Shown here: positions 8,029-16,617 of the stretch, piece after piece
How the letters are laid out: each line of letters begins with the position of its first letter
Position numbering within the stretch: the stretch's first letter is position 1
Origin: Kiritimatiellia bacterium
GTDB lineage: Bacteria > Verrucomicrobiota > Kiritimatiellia > CAIQIC01 > Lenti-01
Reading direction: 5' to 3'
NCBI GenBank assembly: GCA_017527155.1
Contig: JAFXQI010000044.1
Span: forward strand, 1-56,950
DNA: 56,950 bases
Notes under the pieces: generated by a model
Databases searched by the model: none
What the model saw: the letters and a program-made list of their open reading frames with translations, nothing else
What the model was told of the DNA's origin: nothing
Made by a program: the position numbers and the translations under genes

Positions 8029-8538
8029 TCAGTCTTCGGTGGGGGGCGGGGCGTTCTTGGGCATCTTGGGGGTGCCCTTGGGGAAGACGACGCACTTGAT
8101 GCGGTGGCGGCCCCATTTCTGGGCTTCCTTGTGGGTGGGGAAGAAGAGATCGAGGCGGGACTTGCCGCGGATGTCGCCGCCGCGGTCCTCGACGCAGCCG
8201 TAGCCGTAGCCGGGGATGTAGAAGACGGTGCCCATGGGGTAGTGGCGGGTGTCGGCGGCGAGGGTCCCGGGGGTGGCCTTGCCGCCGCTGGCGGTGATGC
8301 CGACGGCCTTGGGCTTGCCGCGGTAGCGGCCCTTGGAATGGACGGGGTTGCCCTTGGCGTCGAGCTTCCAGTCGCAGCACTGGCCGCAGGGACAGTAGGC
8401 GGTGGTCTCGATGGTGACGTAGCGGCCGCGGATGATTTCGTCGGGCTCGCGCTCCTCTTCGAGGAACAGCAGGCTGCATCCGCCGGCGGTCAGCGCCAGC
8501 AGGAGGGCGAGGGCCAGGATGGTCAGTTTGGCTCGCAT
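8029..8538 (-). CDS. 3D-domain cell-wall lipoprotein
   Basis: This 169-residue protein starts with a lipoprotein-like signal peptide (hydrophobic to about 20, TAGGC with Cys21). A 3D domain (PF06725) follows: ETTAYCPCGQCC, GITASGG, AADTRHYPMGTVFYIPG and VEDRGGDIRG..RLDLFF, holding the three conserved aspartates. Such domains resemble the catalytic part of MltA-like lytic transglycosylases and of Rpf/YocH-type wall enzymes, so it probably acts on peptidoglycan in the periplasm. The start at 8538 is supported by the signal peptide and by a TTGCTT/GATACT promoter 8 nt before the ATG. Four cysteines in CPCGQCC could bind metal or form disulfides. Confidence 0.85.
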   Translation of the reverse strand: MRAKLTILALALLLALTAGGCSLLFLEEEREPDEIIRGRYVTIETTAYCPCGQCCDWKLDAKGNPVHSKGRYRGKPKAVGITASGGKATPGTLAADTRHYPMGTVFYIPGYGYGCVEDRGGDIRGKSRLDLFFPTHKEAQKWGRHRIKCVVFPKGTPKMPKNAPPPTED

Positions 8539-8546
8539 CGGGAGGG

Positions 8547-8575
8547 AGTATCCAACGGGGCGGGGGAAAAAGCAA
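8547..8575 (-). promoter_or_regulatory. Promoter of the 3D-domain gene (leaderless type)
   Basis: -35 TTGCTT (8570-8575), 17-bp spacer, -10 GATACT (8547-8552), 8 nt to the ATG. Confidence 0.6.
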
Positions 8576-8641
8576 GGGAAACCGCCTGCGCCCTGCGGGC
8601 AGGTGACCAGTGGCAAGCGGAGGCAGCGGAAGAAAAAAGGC

Positions 8642-8670
8642 TTGCCGCGTGAAACGTTTTACCTTATGGT
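8642..8670 (+). promoter_or_regulatory. Promoter of the OmpP1/FadL gene
   Basis: -35 TTGCCG (8642-8647), 17-bp spacer, -10 TATGGT (8665-8670). A leader of about 75 nt with an AAAAAGGAA ribosome site follows, unlike the leaderless promoters elsewhere in the window. Confidence 0.55.
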
Positions 8671-8752
8671 TTGCGGCCAACGTGGCAATGGCGCAGACGT
8701 GGTAACCCTTGCGGGCGGGCGCGCGCCGGACCCACGGGAAAGCAAAAAGGAA

Positions 8753-9994
8753 ATGAGCAAGAACACTCGCTTGGCGCTGGCGGCCGTCCTGGCCGTCGCG
8801 TTCGGCAACGGAATGGCCTTCGCCGCCGGTTACGGCATCAACGAAGGCAGTGCCCGCGGAAACGCGATGGGCACGGAAGTGACGGCGGACCCGGTCTCGC
8901 CGTCGGTCATGTACAACAACGTCGCGGGCCTCACCGAGCTGCCCGGGACGCAGGTGGAAGTCGGCGCGACGTTCATCAAGCCCCGCCAGACCGTCACCAC
9001 CGACACCCCGCAGGGCAAGTTCCACACCAACGGCAACAGCGAATGGTGGACGCTGCCGACGGTGTACGCGAGCCAGCAGATCAACGACCGCTGGTGGGCG
9101 GGCATCGGCCTGTTCACGCGCATCGGCCTCGGCTCCGAGTTCCCCGAGACCTGGCCCGGCCGCTACTCCAATCTCAAGGCGAAGATCACCAGCATGGACG
9201 TCAATCCCTCGGTGGCGTTCAAGGTCACCGACACGTTCTCGCTCGGCCTGGGGCTGCGGGTCGAGTACTTCGACTTCACCCTCATGCGCGCGGTGCCGAC
9301 GGGCACGCCGTTCGTCGATCCGGACGCGAAAGTCAAGATCACCGGCGACAACTACGGTCTGGGTTTCAACGCGGGCGCGTACTGGAAGCCGACCGAGCGG
9401 CTGGCTTTCGGCGCGGCCTACGAGAGCGAAATCGTCCACGACGTCAACGGCGACTACAAGACGACGATGGGCGGGCGCATCCTCCAGGACGCGACGGCGT
9501 ACGGCGACTTCCCCTCGCCGGCCGTCTTCCGGCTGGGGACGTCGATTGGCCTGACCGAGAAGTGGAAGCTGAACCTGGGCATGAACTACGTGTTCTGGAG
9601 CTGCTACGACGAGCTGACCATCCACTTCGACCCGCCGCTCCTCGGCAAGCGCGCCGAGACGACCGGCAAGAAGAACTGGCACGACACGTTCCGCTGGCAG
9701 GCGGGCACGGAGTACAAGGTGACCGACCACTGGGCGCTGCGCTTCGGCTATGTCTACGACAAGACGCCGGACCCGGACTACCTGGTCGACTACATGGTCC
9801 CGGCCAACAACCGCCACCTGTTCAGTTTCGGCGCGGGCTGGGACAACGGGACGTTCTTCGCGGACGCCGGGTACACGTTCGTGATGATCGAGGACCGCAC
9901 GGTCCACGGGCACATCGCGGACGGCGTCTGGGACGGCAAGCTCCAGGACGGCGACGCCCACATGGTCGGCGCTTCCGTCGGTTACCGCTTCTGA
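8753..9994 (+). CDS. OmpP1/FadL/TodX-family outer-membrane protein
   Basis: This 413-residue protein has a signal peptide (cleavage after AFA, about residue 24). It then has the family's N-terminal signature AGYGINEGSARGNAMG and a series of amphipathic strands ending in the aromatic C-terminus GYRF expected of an outer-membrane barrel. FadL-type barrels carry hydrophobic substrates such as long-chain fatty acids across the outer membrane; the actual substrate is unknown. The ATG at 8753 has a good ribosome site (AAAAAGGAA) and the promoter at 8642-8670. A strong hairpin terminator follows. It is an isolated plus-strand gene between minus-strand neighbours. Confidence 0.9.
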   Translation: MSKNTRLALAAVLAVAFGNGMAFAAGYGINEGSARGNAMGTEVTADPVSPSVMYNNVAGLTELPGTQVEVGATFIKPRQTVTTDTPQGKFHTNGNSEWWTLPTVYASQQINDRWWAGIGLFTRIGLGSEFPETWPGRYSNLKAKITSMDVNPSVAFKVTDTFSLGLGLRVEYFDFTLMRAVPTGTPFVDPDAKVKITGDNYGLGFNAGAYWKPTERLAFGAAYESEIVHDVNGDYKTTMGGRILQDATAYGDFPSPAVFRLGTSIGLTEKWKLNLGMNYVFWSCYDELTIHFDPPLLGKRAETTGKKNWHDTFRWQAGTEYKVTDHWALRFGYVYDKTPDPDYLVDYMVPANNRHLFSFGAGWDNGTFFADAGYTFVMIEDRTVHGHIADGVWDGKLQDGDAHMVGASVGYRF

Positions 9995-10018
9995 GCGGAA
10001 CGCCGCATTCCGGCCATC

Positions 10019-10062
10019 GCGCCCCCTGCCCCCTTCCCGGGCCGGGGGCGCGTTCCGTTTCC
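10019..10062 (+). terminator. Terminator of the OmpP1/FadL gene
   Basis: GCGCCCCC (10019-10026) pairs with GGGGGCGC (10044-10051), followed by GTTCCGTTTCC. Confidence 0.65.
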
Positions 10063-10159
10063 GGGGCAGACCGGCTGCTACGGGGGAGCCGTTGCGAGGG
10101 CTACTTGCTGGAACGGTTCAGAAACCGTGTGGCTGCCGTCCATTGTGTCGCCACCGTTT

Positions 10160-10273
10160 CTTTCGCGGACGCGCAGAAGCGCGTCCCTCCCTGTGGAGAG
10201 CGCACGGGAGGGTCGCGCTTCCGCGCGACCATGTGGGTGGGAAATATCCGGGAAGCTACAGAAAACCTTGAAC
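10160..10273. repeat. Double-hairpin intergenic repeat, copy 1
   Basis: Two hairpins sit back to back: GGACGCGC-AGAA-GCGCGTCC (10167-10186) followed by CTCCC, and GGGAG followed by GGTCGCGC-TTCC-GCGCGACC (10211-10230). The whole block is similar, in inverted orientation, to 13728-13850. Both copies lie between convergent genes, so they may act as bidirectional terminators. Confidence 0.8.
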
Positions 10274-10277
10274 CGCT

Positions 10278-12509
10278 CTAAAGGAGCGAGGGGGTGGTGG
10301 GGGACGGGGGAGCGTCCGGAAGGCCGAGGGTGCGGCGGTAGTCGGCGATGATGGCGAGGATGGCTTCGCCGTACTGGGCGGTCTTGCGGGCGCCGAAGCC
10401 GGGGATGGCACCGAGGGCGTGGAGGTCCGCCGGCATCGCGGCCGCCAGGGCGTAGAGGGTCTTCTGGGAAAAGACGATGTAGGCGGGAAGGTGCTGGGCG
10501 GTGCAGGTTTCGTAGCGCCAGCAGCGGAGGCGTTCGACGAGTTCGGGGTTGGGAATGTCGCCGGCGGAGACGGGGTCGGCGGAGGCGGCCGTGGGGGGGA
10601 TGTCGCGGCGGCGGGGGCGGGGGGAGGCGGAAGAGGCGGCGGCGGAGAGGCCGGGGGAGGCTTCGTCGTGTTTGAGGATGGCGGAAGCGCGGGCTTCGAG
10701 GAAGGCGGCGGTACGGTAGCCTTCGGGGGTGGCCAGGGAACGGAAACACGCGGTCTTGACGCGGGCTTCGGAGTCGAGGCGGACGGCGGTGTCGGTCAGC
10801 TGCTTGCGGAGGGCCTTGTTGTCGACGTCGAGATCGGCGGCGGCGAGCGGACGGAGGATGCCGTTTTCGAGGCGTAGGCCGAACCAGTCGGCCGCCTTGC
10901 GGAGACGGTCGCGGAGGGGAGGATTCGTCTCGGCGTCGGGGTCGTCGCGGAGGTAGGCGTCGAGCTGCGGGAGGAATCTGGCGGCGACGGGGGCGAGGTC
11001 GTGCGCGGCGGTGCGCAGGATGCCGTCGCCCGAGGCGAGCAGCGGCGCGGGCAGGGCGGTGGCGTTCTCGCCGAGCAGCGCGGCGAAGCGCTCGGCGGAG
11101 CGGGCCAGGCGGCCGAAGTCGAAGAGGTCGGTCAGGAGCGTGCGCTGGTGGTCGAGCGCGTCCTGGCGGAGGGTTTCGGCGGAGGGGATGGCTTCGGCGA
11201 GACGGCGGTGGAAGTCGGTGACGCGCGGGTCGGTCTGGACGGCGCTCGCGGGGATCGGCGTGCGCAGGACGAGTCCTTCGAGGGTGCGGCAGCGGGAGAG
11301 GGCGACGTAGACCTGGCCGGGGGCGAAGGCGCGGCCGGCGTCGAGGATCGCGCGGTCGAAGGTCAGGCCCTGGCTCTTGTGGATCGTGATCGCCCAGGCG
11401 AGGCGCAGGGGGAGCTGCGTGAAGGATCCTTCGACGGTTTCGACGATGCGCCCGCCGTCGGGATCGACCGCGTATTTGCAGTTGTCCCAGCGCATGGGGG
11501 CGACGCGGATCGGCTCGGGGTCGTCCGGGCATTCGACGTCGAGTCCGTCGGCGCGCACCGCGGCGACGCGGCCGAGCTTGCCGTTGTGGAAGCGGTGTTC
11601 GGGGTCGTTCTTGACGAACATCACCTGCGCGCCGGTCTTGAAGCGGAGGACGGGTTCGAGGGGATAGGCGCTCTCGGGGAACGTGCCGTCGACGCTCGCC
11701 CTGAACTCGCGCGCGGGGCCGGGCAGGGCGGCGAGGCGGTCGGCGTTGATGCGGTCGGCCTGGGCGTTGTGCGTGCAGAGCGTCACTTCGCCGTCGGCGG
11801 GGACGTGTCCGGGGAGGTGGCGGCGGTTGAGTTCGGCGAGGACGGACGGCGTGGCGTGGCCGTCGCGGATTTCGTTGAGCAGGTCGAGGAAGCGCCCCTC
11901 CTGCTGGCGGTAGACGCGGCGGAGTTCGATGCAGCGCGGGCGCGCCTCGGCCAGGGCGTGGCTGCTGAAGAAATACGGGGTCTCGTAGGCGCGGCGGAGG
12001 ACCTCCCATTCGGCGTCCTGCGCGATGGGGGGGAGCTGGCGGAGGTCGCCGATCATCAGCAGCTGGACGCCGCCGAACGGGCGGTGCGGATCGCGCTGGC
12101 GGCGGAGGACGTCGTCCACCGCGTCGAGGACGTCGGCGCGCACCATGCTGATTTCGTCGATGACGAGCAGGTCCATGCCGCGGATCATGTCGATCTTGGC
12201 GCGGGAGAGGCGGTAGCGGCGGCCGCCCCCGTGTTCGGCGCCGGGCAGGTGCGGGCCCAGCGCGAGCTGGAAGAAGGAGTGGAGCGTCACGCCGCCCGCG
12301 TTGATCGCCGCGATGCCGGTGGGGGCCGTCACGACCATCCGCTTGGGGCACGACTCGCGGAGGGAGCGCAGGAAGGTCGTCTTCCCGGTGCCCGCGCGGC
12401 CGGTCAGGAAGACGTTGCGGCCGGTCGTCGTGACGTAGTCGCGCGCGAGGGCGAGCTCGGGATTGTCGTCGTCGGGGACGGGGAGGTCGGTATCGGAGCG
12501 TTCGTTCAT
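10278..12509 (-). CDS. Pif1/RecD2-like superfamily 1 DNA helicase with C-terminal HRDC-like domain
   Basis: This 743-residue helicase has Walker A GRAGTGKTT at about 37-45, LVIDEISMV (Walker B), GVQLLMIGDLRQLPP (motif III) and, near 400, AWAITIHKSQGLTFD and GQVYVALSRCRTLEGL (motifs V and VI). The motifs place it in the Pif1/AAA_30 group. The C-terminal about 90 residues (NPELVERLRCWRYETC...PAYIVFSQKTLYALAAAMP...GFGARKTAQYGEAIL) look like an HRDC domain, as in RecQ. It should be a 5'-3' DNA helicase for repair or replication through difficult structures. The ATG at 12509 is supported by TTGAAC-17-CAATCT ending 6 nt upstream. A Ser/Pro/Arg-rich linker precedes the HRDC domain. Confidence 0.88.
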   Translation of the reverse strand: MNERSDTDLPVPDDDNPELALARDYVTTTGRNVFLTGRAGTGKTTFLRSLRESCPKRMVVTAPTGIAAINAGGVTLHSFFQLALGPHLPGAEHGGGRRYRLSRAKIDMIRGMDLLVIDEISMVRADVLDAVDDVLRRQRDPHRPFGGVQLLMIGDLRQLPPIAQDAEWEVLRRAYETPYFFSSHALAEARPRCIELRRVYRQQEGRFLDLLNEIRDGHATPSVLAELNRRHLPGHVPADGEVTLCTHNAQADRINADRLAALPGPAREFRASVDGTFPESAYPLEPVLRFKTGAQVMFVKNDPEHRFHNGKLGRVAAVRADGLDVECPDDPEPIRVAPMRWDNCKYAVDPDGGRIVETVEGSFTQLPLRLAWAITIHKSQGLTFDRAILDAGRAFAPGQVYVALSRCRTLEGLVLRTPIPASAVQTDPRVTDFHRRLAEAIPSAETLRQDALDHQRTLLTDLFDFGRLARSAERFAALLGENATALPAPLLASGDGILRTAAHDLAPVAARFLPQLDAYLRDDPDAETNPPLRDRLRKAADWFGLRLENGILRPLAAADLDVDNKALRKQLTDTAVRLDSEARVKTACFRSLATPEGYRTAAFLEARASAILKHDEASPGLSAAASSASPRPRRRDIPPTAASADPVSAGDIPNPELVERLRCWRYETCTAQHLPAYIVFSQKTLYALAAAMPADLHALGAIPGFGARKTAQYGEAILAIIADYRRTLGLPDAPPSPTTPSLL

Positions 12510-12515
12510 GATTCA

Positions 12516-12544
12516 AGATTGGCGCAACGCGGAAGGGAGTTCAA
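12516..12544 (-). promoter_or_regulatory. Promoter of the Pif1-like helicase (leaderless type)
   Basis: -35 TTGAAC (12539-12544), 17-bp spacer, -10 CAATCT (12516-12521), 6 nt to the ATG. Confidence 0.5.
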
Positions 12545-12659
12545 GCTTTTTCTCCGCCTCGTCCGCCTGAACCTCCATTCCTGCCGTTCCCCCTCTCCCA
12601 GCACCCCATTTCATCCCCCCCTCCGTGGTTCGTCCGGAGCCCGCCCTGTCCAGGAAAAT

Positions 12660-12717
12660 GCGATATCAAAGAAAATACTTGCATTCCAATCGGTTTTTCA
12701 TCATCTTCCCCCACATG
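12660..12717 (+). promoter_or_regulatory. 65-bp leader element, copy E10
   Basis: The only copy on the plus strand. TTGCAT (12679-12684), 17-bp spacer, CATCTT (12702-12707), 7 nt, then the ATG of paralogue 2 at 12715. The upstream block (ATATCAAAGAAAATAC) is related to, but more diverged from, the other copies. Confidence 0.6.
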
Positions 12718-13701
12718 AAAACCGAACCTCTTTTCCCTCCTGGCTACCTCAAAGGTCTTGGCGAACTGTTCCTCCCCGGCCTCGACCGGCGCTATCCGCG
12801 TTTGGAGGACCAGCTCCTCTTGCCGATCGGGCTGGTCGCCTGCACGGGCGCCATCGCCCTCCATCTTGCCTTCTACGGCGGACGGAAGCTCCTCGCCCGC
12901 CTGCGGCGGCATGTTGCGCCGCAGGAGGTCGTGGTCCCGGCGGCGCCGCGGGAGGCCGTGTCCCTGCGCGGCGTGCCCGAGCCAGAAGAGATCGAGGAAG
13001 TCTGGGAAATCGATCCCCGGACCCTGTGCGGGCGGCTACGCATCGGGTCGCGTCTGGCGGATTTGGAGCCGACTCTGGATTCGCGGTTCGTGTTCAAGAA
13101 GGCCCGCAACGGGTCGAAACGCATCTGTGCGCGGCAACCGGGGCTCAAGGGGTGGATGAAGAAGGAGGTTCCGTCTGTGAAGTATTCGACGGCCATGCAT
13201 TACAAGAAGCTGGCGACGCGGCTGCGCCAGCTGGTGGGGCTGGATGCACGCATCCCGCTGGAGTGGCTCTTTCCGGACAGCGAGGAGGGGGCGGAAGGGC
13301 TTTCGGGGCTGCCGGCAGGCGAGCGGGCGGCGGCGGAGCAAGCGAAGGCGAAGCTGCTGCGGTTGCTGGAGGAGAATCCGAAGGTGACGTGGCTGGTGCG
13401 GGCGGTGGAATCGAAGCTGGGCATCATGCGGATGGTGACGATCCGGCGGATCCGGCCACCGAAGCCAGGGCGGGGGAGGAAATGGAAATCGAAGGAAAAG
13501 CCCGATAATCCCTTGATATCGCGAGTGGTCGGGGCCGGGGTGAGCGTGGGAGCGGGGGAGGAGCGGGAGAGGGCGTTCTGGGAGGCGTTGCGGCGGGTGC
13601 TGGGGGAGCGGAATCCGGATGCGGAGACGCGGAAACTGCAATCGGATATCCGCGACTGGCTGAATGCGCCGCTGGGGGCGCGGCGGAACCGGCGGATATA
13701 G
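12715..13701 (+). CDS. Unknown membrane-anchored Arg-rich protein, paralogue 2 of 3
   Basis: This 328-residue member of the three-copy family has a hydrophobic segment at about 38-57 and the same ordered blocks: [62 protein letters not shown] and ARIPLEWLFPDSE. It is the most diverged copy and has a longer Arg/Lys-rich C-terminal region. The start at 12715 is preferred over an upstream Met because it lies 7 nt from the -10 of leader element E10 and gives the MKTEPLF start comparable to the other paralogues. It is divergent from the helicase and convergent with the HD-domain gene. Function is unknown. Confidence 0.8.
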   Translation: MKTEPLFPPGYLKGLGELFLPGLDRRYPRLEDQLLLPIGLVACTGAIALHLAFYGGRKLLARLRRHVAPQEVVVPAAPREAVSLRGVPEPEEIEEVWEIDPRTLCGRLRIGSRLADLEPTLDSRFVFKKARNGSKRICARQPGLKGWMKKEVPSVKYSTAMHYKKLATRLRQLVGLDARIPLEWLFPDSEEGAEGLSGLPAGERAAAEQAKAKLLRLLEENPKVTWLVRAVESKLGIMRMVTIRRIRPPKPGRGRKWKSKEKPDNPLISRVVGAGVSVGAGEERERAFWEALRRVLGERNPDAETRKLQSDIRDWLNAPLGARRNRRI

Positions 13702-13727
13702 GCGGGAGAGGGGCGGCGGGGGGGGGC

Positions 13728-13850
13728 AAGAGAGGTTTACGTTTTTCTGTCGCTTCCCTGACGTTTCCCGTCCACAAGGTCGCGCAGAAGCGCGACCCTC
13801 CCGCCGGGCTCTCCACGGGGAGGAACGCGCTTCTGCGCGGCCGCAGTGGA
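13728..13850. repeat. Double-hairpin intergenic repeat, copy 2
   Basis: GGTCGCGC-AGAA-GCGCGACC (13778-13797) followed by CTCCC, then GGGGAGG with a second hairpin around ACGCGC-TTCT-GCGCGG (13825-13840). It matches 10160-10273 in inverted orientation, including the flank TTTTCTGT.GCTTCCC.GA..TTTCCC. It lies between convergent genes. Confidence 0.8.
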
Positions 13851-13899
13851 AATGCCTGACGGGACAAAAGGTTGGGGATACCCGATTTCTTCGATCGCC

Positions 13900-16617
13900 C
13901 TATGGCGCGAGCGGCGCGGTGTCGGGAGCGCCGGTGGCGGGAGCAGAAGCCGGAGCGGGTTCTGGGGGAGGGGAAGCGGGAGGAGGGATCGCTGGCGTCG
14001 TGGCGGGCGGATTGGCGTTGGGGTACGCACTGCGGCCGTGGAGGATGTTCGTCAGCGTGAAGACGAAGGAATCGCGGACGGTGTTCAGGTCGGCCAGCGT
14101 CAGCGGGGCTTCGTCGAGCTGCCCGTCGAGGAGCTTGTCGCGGACCAGGCGGTCCACCATCTCGGAGATGCGGCTGGGGGTGATTTTCTCGAGGGAGCGC
14201 GAGGCGGCTTCCACGGTGTCCGCCAGCACGAGGACGGCCTGCTCCTTCGTCCAGGGGCGCGGCCCCTCGTAGCGGAAGGAGGCTTCGAGGGCGGGATCCT
14301 CGGGGAGGTCCCGGGCCTTCAGGTCGTTGACGGCCATCTGGTAGAAGTAGGAGATGCGGGAGGTGCCGTGGTGCGCCTGGATGGCGTCGCAGACCACCGC
14401 CGGGAGGCGGTAGCGCTTGGCCAGGGTGAGGCCTTCCTTGACGTGCGACTGGATGAGGAGGGCGCTCATGCTCGGCGAGAGGCTGTCGTGGGGGTTCTCG
14501 CCGCCGCGCTGGTTCTCGGTGAAGAATTCCGGCTTGGCCAGCTTGCCGATGTCGTGGAACGAGGCGCACACGGCGACGAGCAGTCCGTCGGCGCCGATGC
14601 GGTCCGCCGCCGCCTGCCCGATGGCGGCCACCATGCGGCTGTGGTGGTAGGTGCCGGGGGCTTCCAGGGAGAGGCGCTGGAGGAGCGGATGGGATTGGTC
14701 GGTCAGCTCCAGCAGCGAAATGTCGGTGGTGTGGCCGAACGCCCATTCGAGCACCGGCAGGAGCACGGTCACGACCACCGAGGAAACGATGCCGCTGGAG
14801 AAGCTGGCGATGAGGTCGCCGCGGAACGTCGCGCCCGTGTGCCGGTTGAGCAGCGCCATGACGATGGCCACCAGCGAGTTGACGCAGCCGACGACCAGCC
14901 CCGCGCGCATGATCTGGGAGCGGCGCCGCACGTTGCTGCGCAGCATGGCGACGGCGCTGACGCTGGCCGCGATGCCGATGAACATGAACTCGAAGCTGCG
15001 CCCGAAGATGAGCGCGGAGGAAAGGGCGACCCACAGGCCCGCGGCGAGGCCGGCCTCGGGGCCGAGCATGAGGACGGCGATGGTCGGCACGAGGGTCATG
15101 GGCATCGCGTACGGCACGACCCAGCCCGGCAGGAAGCCGCGCACGGTGGACATCCAGTGGTACAGCAGTTCGATGCCCAGCGAGAGCAGCCCCAGCAGCA
15201 CGAGCAGCCATTTGCGGCGCGACTTGCTGTAGACGCCCGGCTGGACGCTCCGCAGCCACCCCACGCACGCGATGAGCACCACCAGCATCATCAGGTAGTC
15301 GCCGATGTGCTTGAGTGTGCGGTCGAGCGGGGTTTCGAGTTCGGCGAGCTTGCGGTTGTAGGCGGAGAGCATCTCGATGTTCTGCGCCTTGACCTCCGCG
15401 CGCTCCTCCAGGATGGTCGTCCCCGGGAAGACCGTCATCACCGCGTCGCCCACCCCCGACGCCGCCGCCACCTGGCGCGCCCGCGTGGCCTCCTGGTCGT
15501 ACTTGATGCTCGCGTGCGCGAGGGCGGCGGCCAACGCGCGGGCGGTCCCCGGGATGTCCTCCACGCCGCGCTCTTCGAGGAGCGGGCGGAGGGCTTCGGC
15601 GATGCGGTCCGCGGCCCCGCCCTCGCGCAGCAGCTCGGCCGCGGCGACGCGCTGGGTGGCGACCGTTCCGTTCGCCTCCGGTATCAGGATGTCCACCGCC
15701 GTGCTCGCGGCGATCTTGGGGCCGACGAACTCCAGTTCGGTGTCCGACACCACCCCCAGGCGCAGCACCCGTTCCGCGGCCGCCTTCACCGCGTCGGCGC
15801 TTTCGCGTTCCAGTCCGTTCGGGAAGAGTTTCGCCAGGTCCGCCCCCGCCACTTGCAGCTCCAGCAGGTCGGCCGTCCGCTGCAACGCGAAAATCACTTC
15901 CGGCGAATCGCCCGGCTGCACCAGCTGCACCGGCCCCACCGGCTCGGGCGCAGGCGCGGGAGCCACGGGCTCCGCCGCGGGCGTCGCCTCAATCGGCTCG
16001 CTCTTGGCGGCAGCCGGTTCGGCCGGCGCCACCACCGTAGCCGCCGCCCCGCCCTTCTTCCTCTTCGGCTTCGCCGCGGACACCGTGCCCTCATCCCCCG
16101 CCTTCACGTCGCTTCCGGAGGTGCGGCTTCCAGCCGCGCCCTCCGGCGCCGTGGCCACGCTCCCATCGCCCTCCGCGGCCGCAACTGCCCCGGCGGGCGT
16201 CTCCGGCACAACCACGGCCACCTTCGCCCCGTACCGCGCCCGCGACGTGATGGCCATCTCGGCCAGCTTGTCCACATCCCGCCACGCCTTGTCGCGCGCG
16301 TGCAGCTGCATGCGGAAGAGCGGCACCGCCGCCTCCCCCGCCCGCTGCTTGTTGAGGGCCGTGCGCTGGAGGTCGCGGCACTGGAATTCCACCGTCGCGA
16401 CGACCGTCTTCGGCGCCACCTGCCCCTCGGAGAGGTTCGCGTCGAACGCCTCCCCGCCCAGGCTCAGCACCCCCACGCCCACCAGCCACATCAGGAGCAG
16501 GATGCCGACATTGTAGAGCCAGATCCGGTGCCAGGACTTCGGGGCCTCCTTCTCTTTGCGCCGCTGCTGCGCCAGGACCCAGTCGTGCGGCTCGCGCCTG
16601 CGGAAAAACCATCTCAT
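13900..16617 (-). CDS. 7TM-HD family phosphohydrolase (PgpH-like)
   Basis: This 905-residue membrane protein has one N-terminal transmembrane helix (about 33-55), a large extracytoplasmic 7TMR-HDED-like domain (about 60-470), a cluster of membrane helices (about 480-650) and a cytoplasmic HD domain. The HD domain shows PGTYHHSRMV, FHDIGK (near 686) and an AHHGT motif. PgpH-type members degrade cyclic di-AMP; this is the likely activity by family, not shown here. The GTG/ATG question does not arise: its ATG overlaps the phoH stop as ATGA, and phoH-pgpH pairing is common. A 32-bp palindromic repeat is embedded in frame in the low-complexity external loop (around residue 160). The C-terminal tail is Pro/Ala-rich and looks disordered. 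Confidence 0.88.
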   Translation of the reverse strand: MRWFFRRREPHDWVLAQQRRKEKEAPKSWHRIWLYNVGILLLMWLVGVGVLSLGGEAFDANLSEGQVAPKTVVATVEFQCRDLQRTALNKQRAGEAAVPLFRMQLHARDKAWRDVDKLAEMAITSRARYGAKVAVVVPETPAGAVAAAEGDGSVATAPEGAAGSRTSGSDVKAGDEGTVSAAKPKRKKGGAAATVVAPAEPAAAKSEPIEATPAAEPVAPAPAPEPVGPVQLVQPGDSPEVIFALQRTADLLELQVAGADLAKLFPNGLERESADAVKAAAERVLRLGVVSDTELEFVGPKIAASTAVDILIPEANGTVATQRVAAAELLREGGAADRIAEALRPLLEERGVEDIPGTARALAAALAHASIKYDQEATRARQVAAASGVGDAVMTVFPGTTILEERAEVKAQNIEMLSAYNRKLAELETPLDRTLKHIGDYLMMLVVLIACVGWLRSVQPGVYSKSRRKWLLVLLGLLSLGIELLYHWMSTVRGFLPGWVVPYAMPMTLVPTIAVLMLGPEAGLAAGLWVALSSALIFGRSFEFMFIGIAASVSAVAMLRSNVRRRSQIMRAGLVVGCVNSLVAIVMALLNRHTGATFRGDLIASFSSGIVSSVVVTVLLPVLEWAFGHTTDISLLELTDQSHPLLQRLSLEAPGTYHHSRMVAAIGQAAADRIGADGLLVAVCASFHDIGKLAKPEFFTENQRGGENPHDSLSPSMSALLIQSHVKEGLTLAKRYRLPAVVCDAIQAHHGTSRISYFYQMAVNDLKARDLPEDPALEASFRYEGPRPWTKEQAVLVLADTVEAASRSLEKITPSRISEMVDRLVRDKLLDGQLDEAPLTLADLNTVRDSFVFTLTNILHGRSAYPNANPPATTPAIPPPASPPPEPAPASAPATGAPDTAPLAP
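16115..16146. repeat. Palindromic repeat inserted in frame in the 7TM-HD gene
   Basis: GGTGCGGC-TTCC-AGCCGCGCC type palindrome with GGAG and CTCC flanks, encoding PEGAAGSRTSG on the minus strand. Related intergenic copies are at 26008-26028, 29134-29154 and 29205-29225, where the stem bases differ but still pair. Confidence 0.7.

Noticed and set aside
4420-8652. A very long plus-strand open frame (1410 codons) opposite era, the kinase and the 3D gene
   Set aside because: It is Gly/Asp/Val-rich, has no motif and overlaps three recognisable minus-strand genes. It is a GC-rich shadow.
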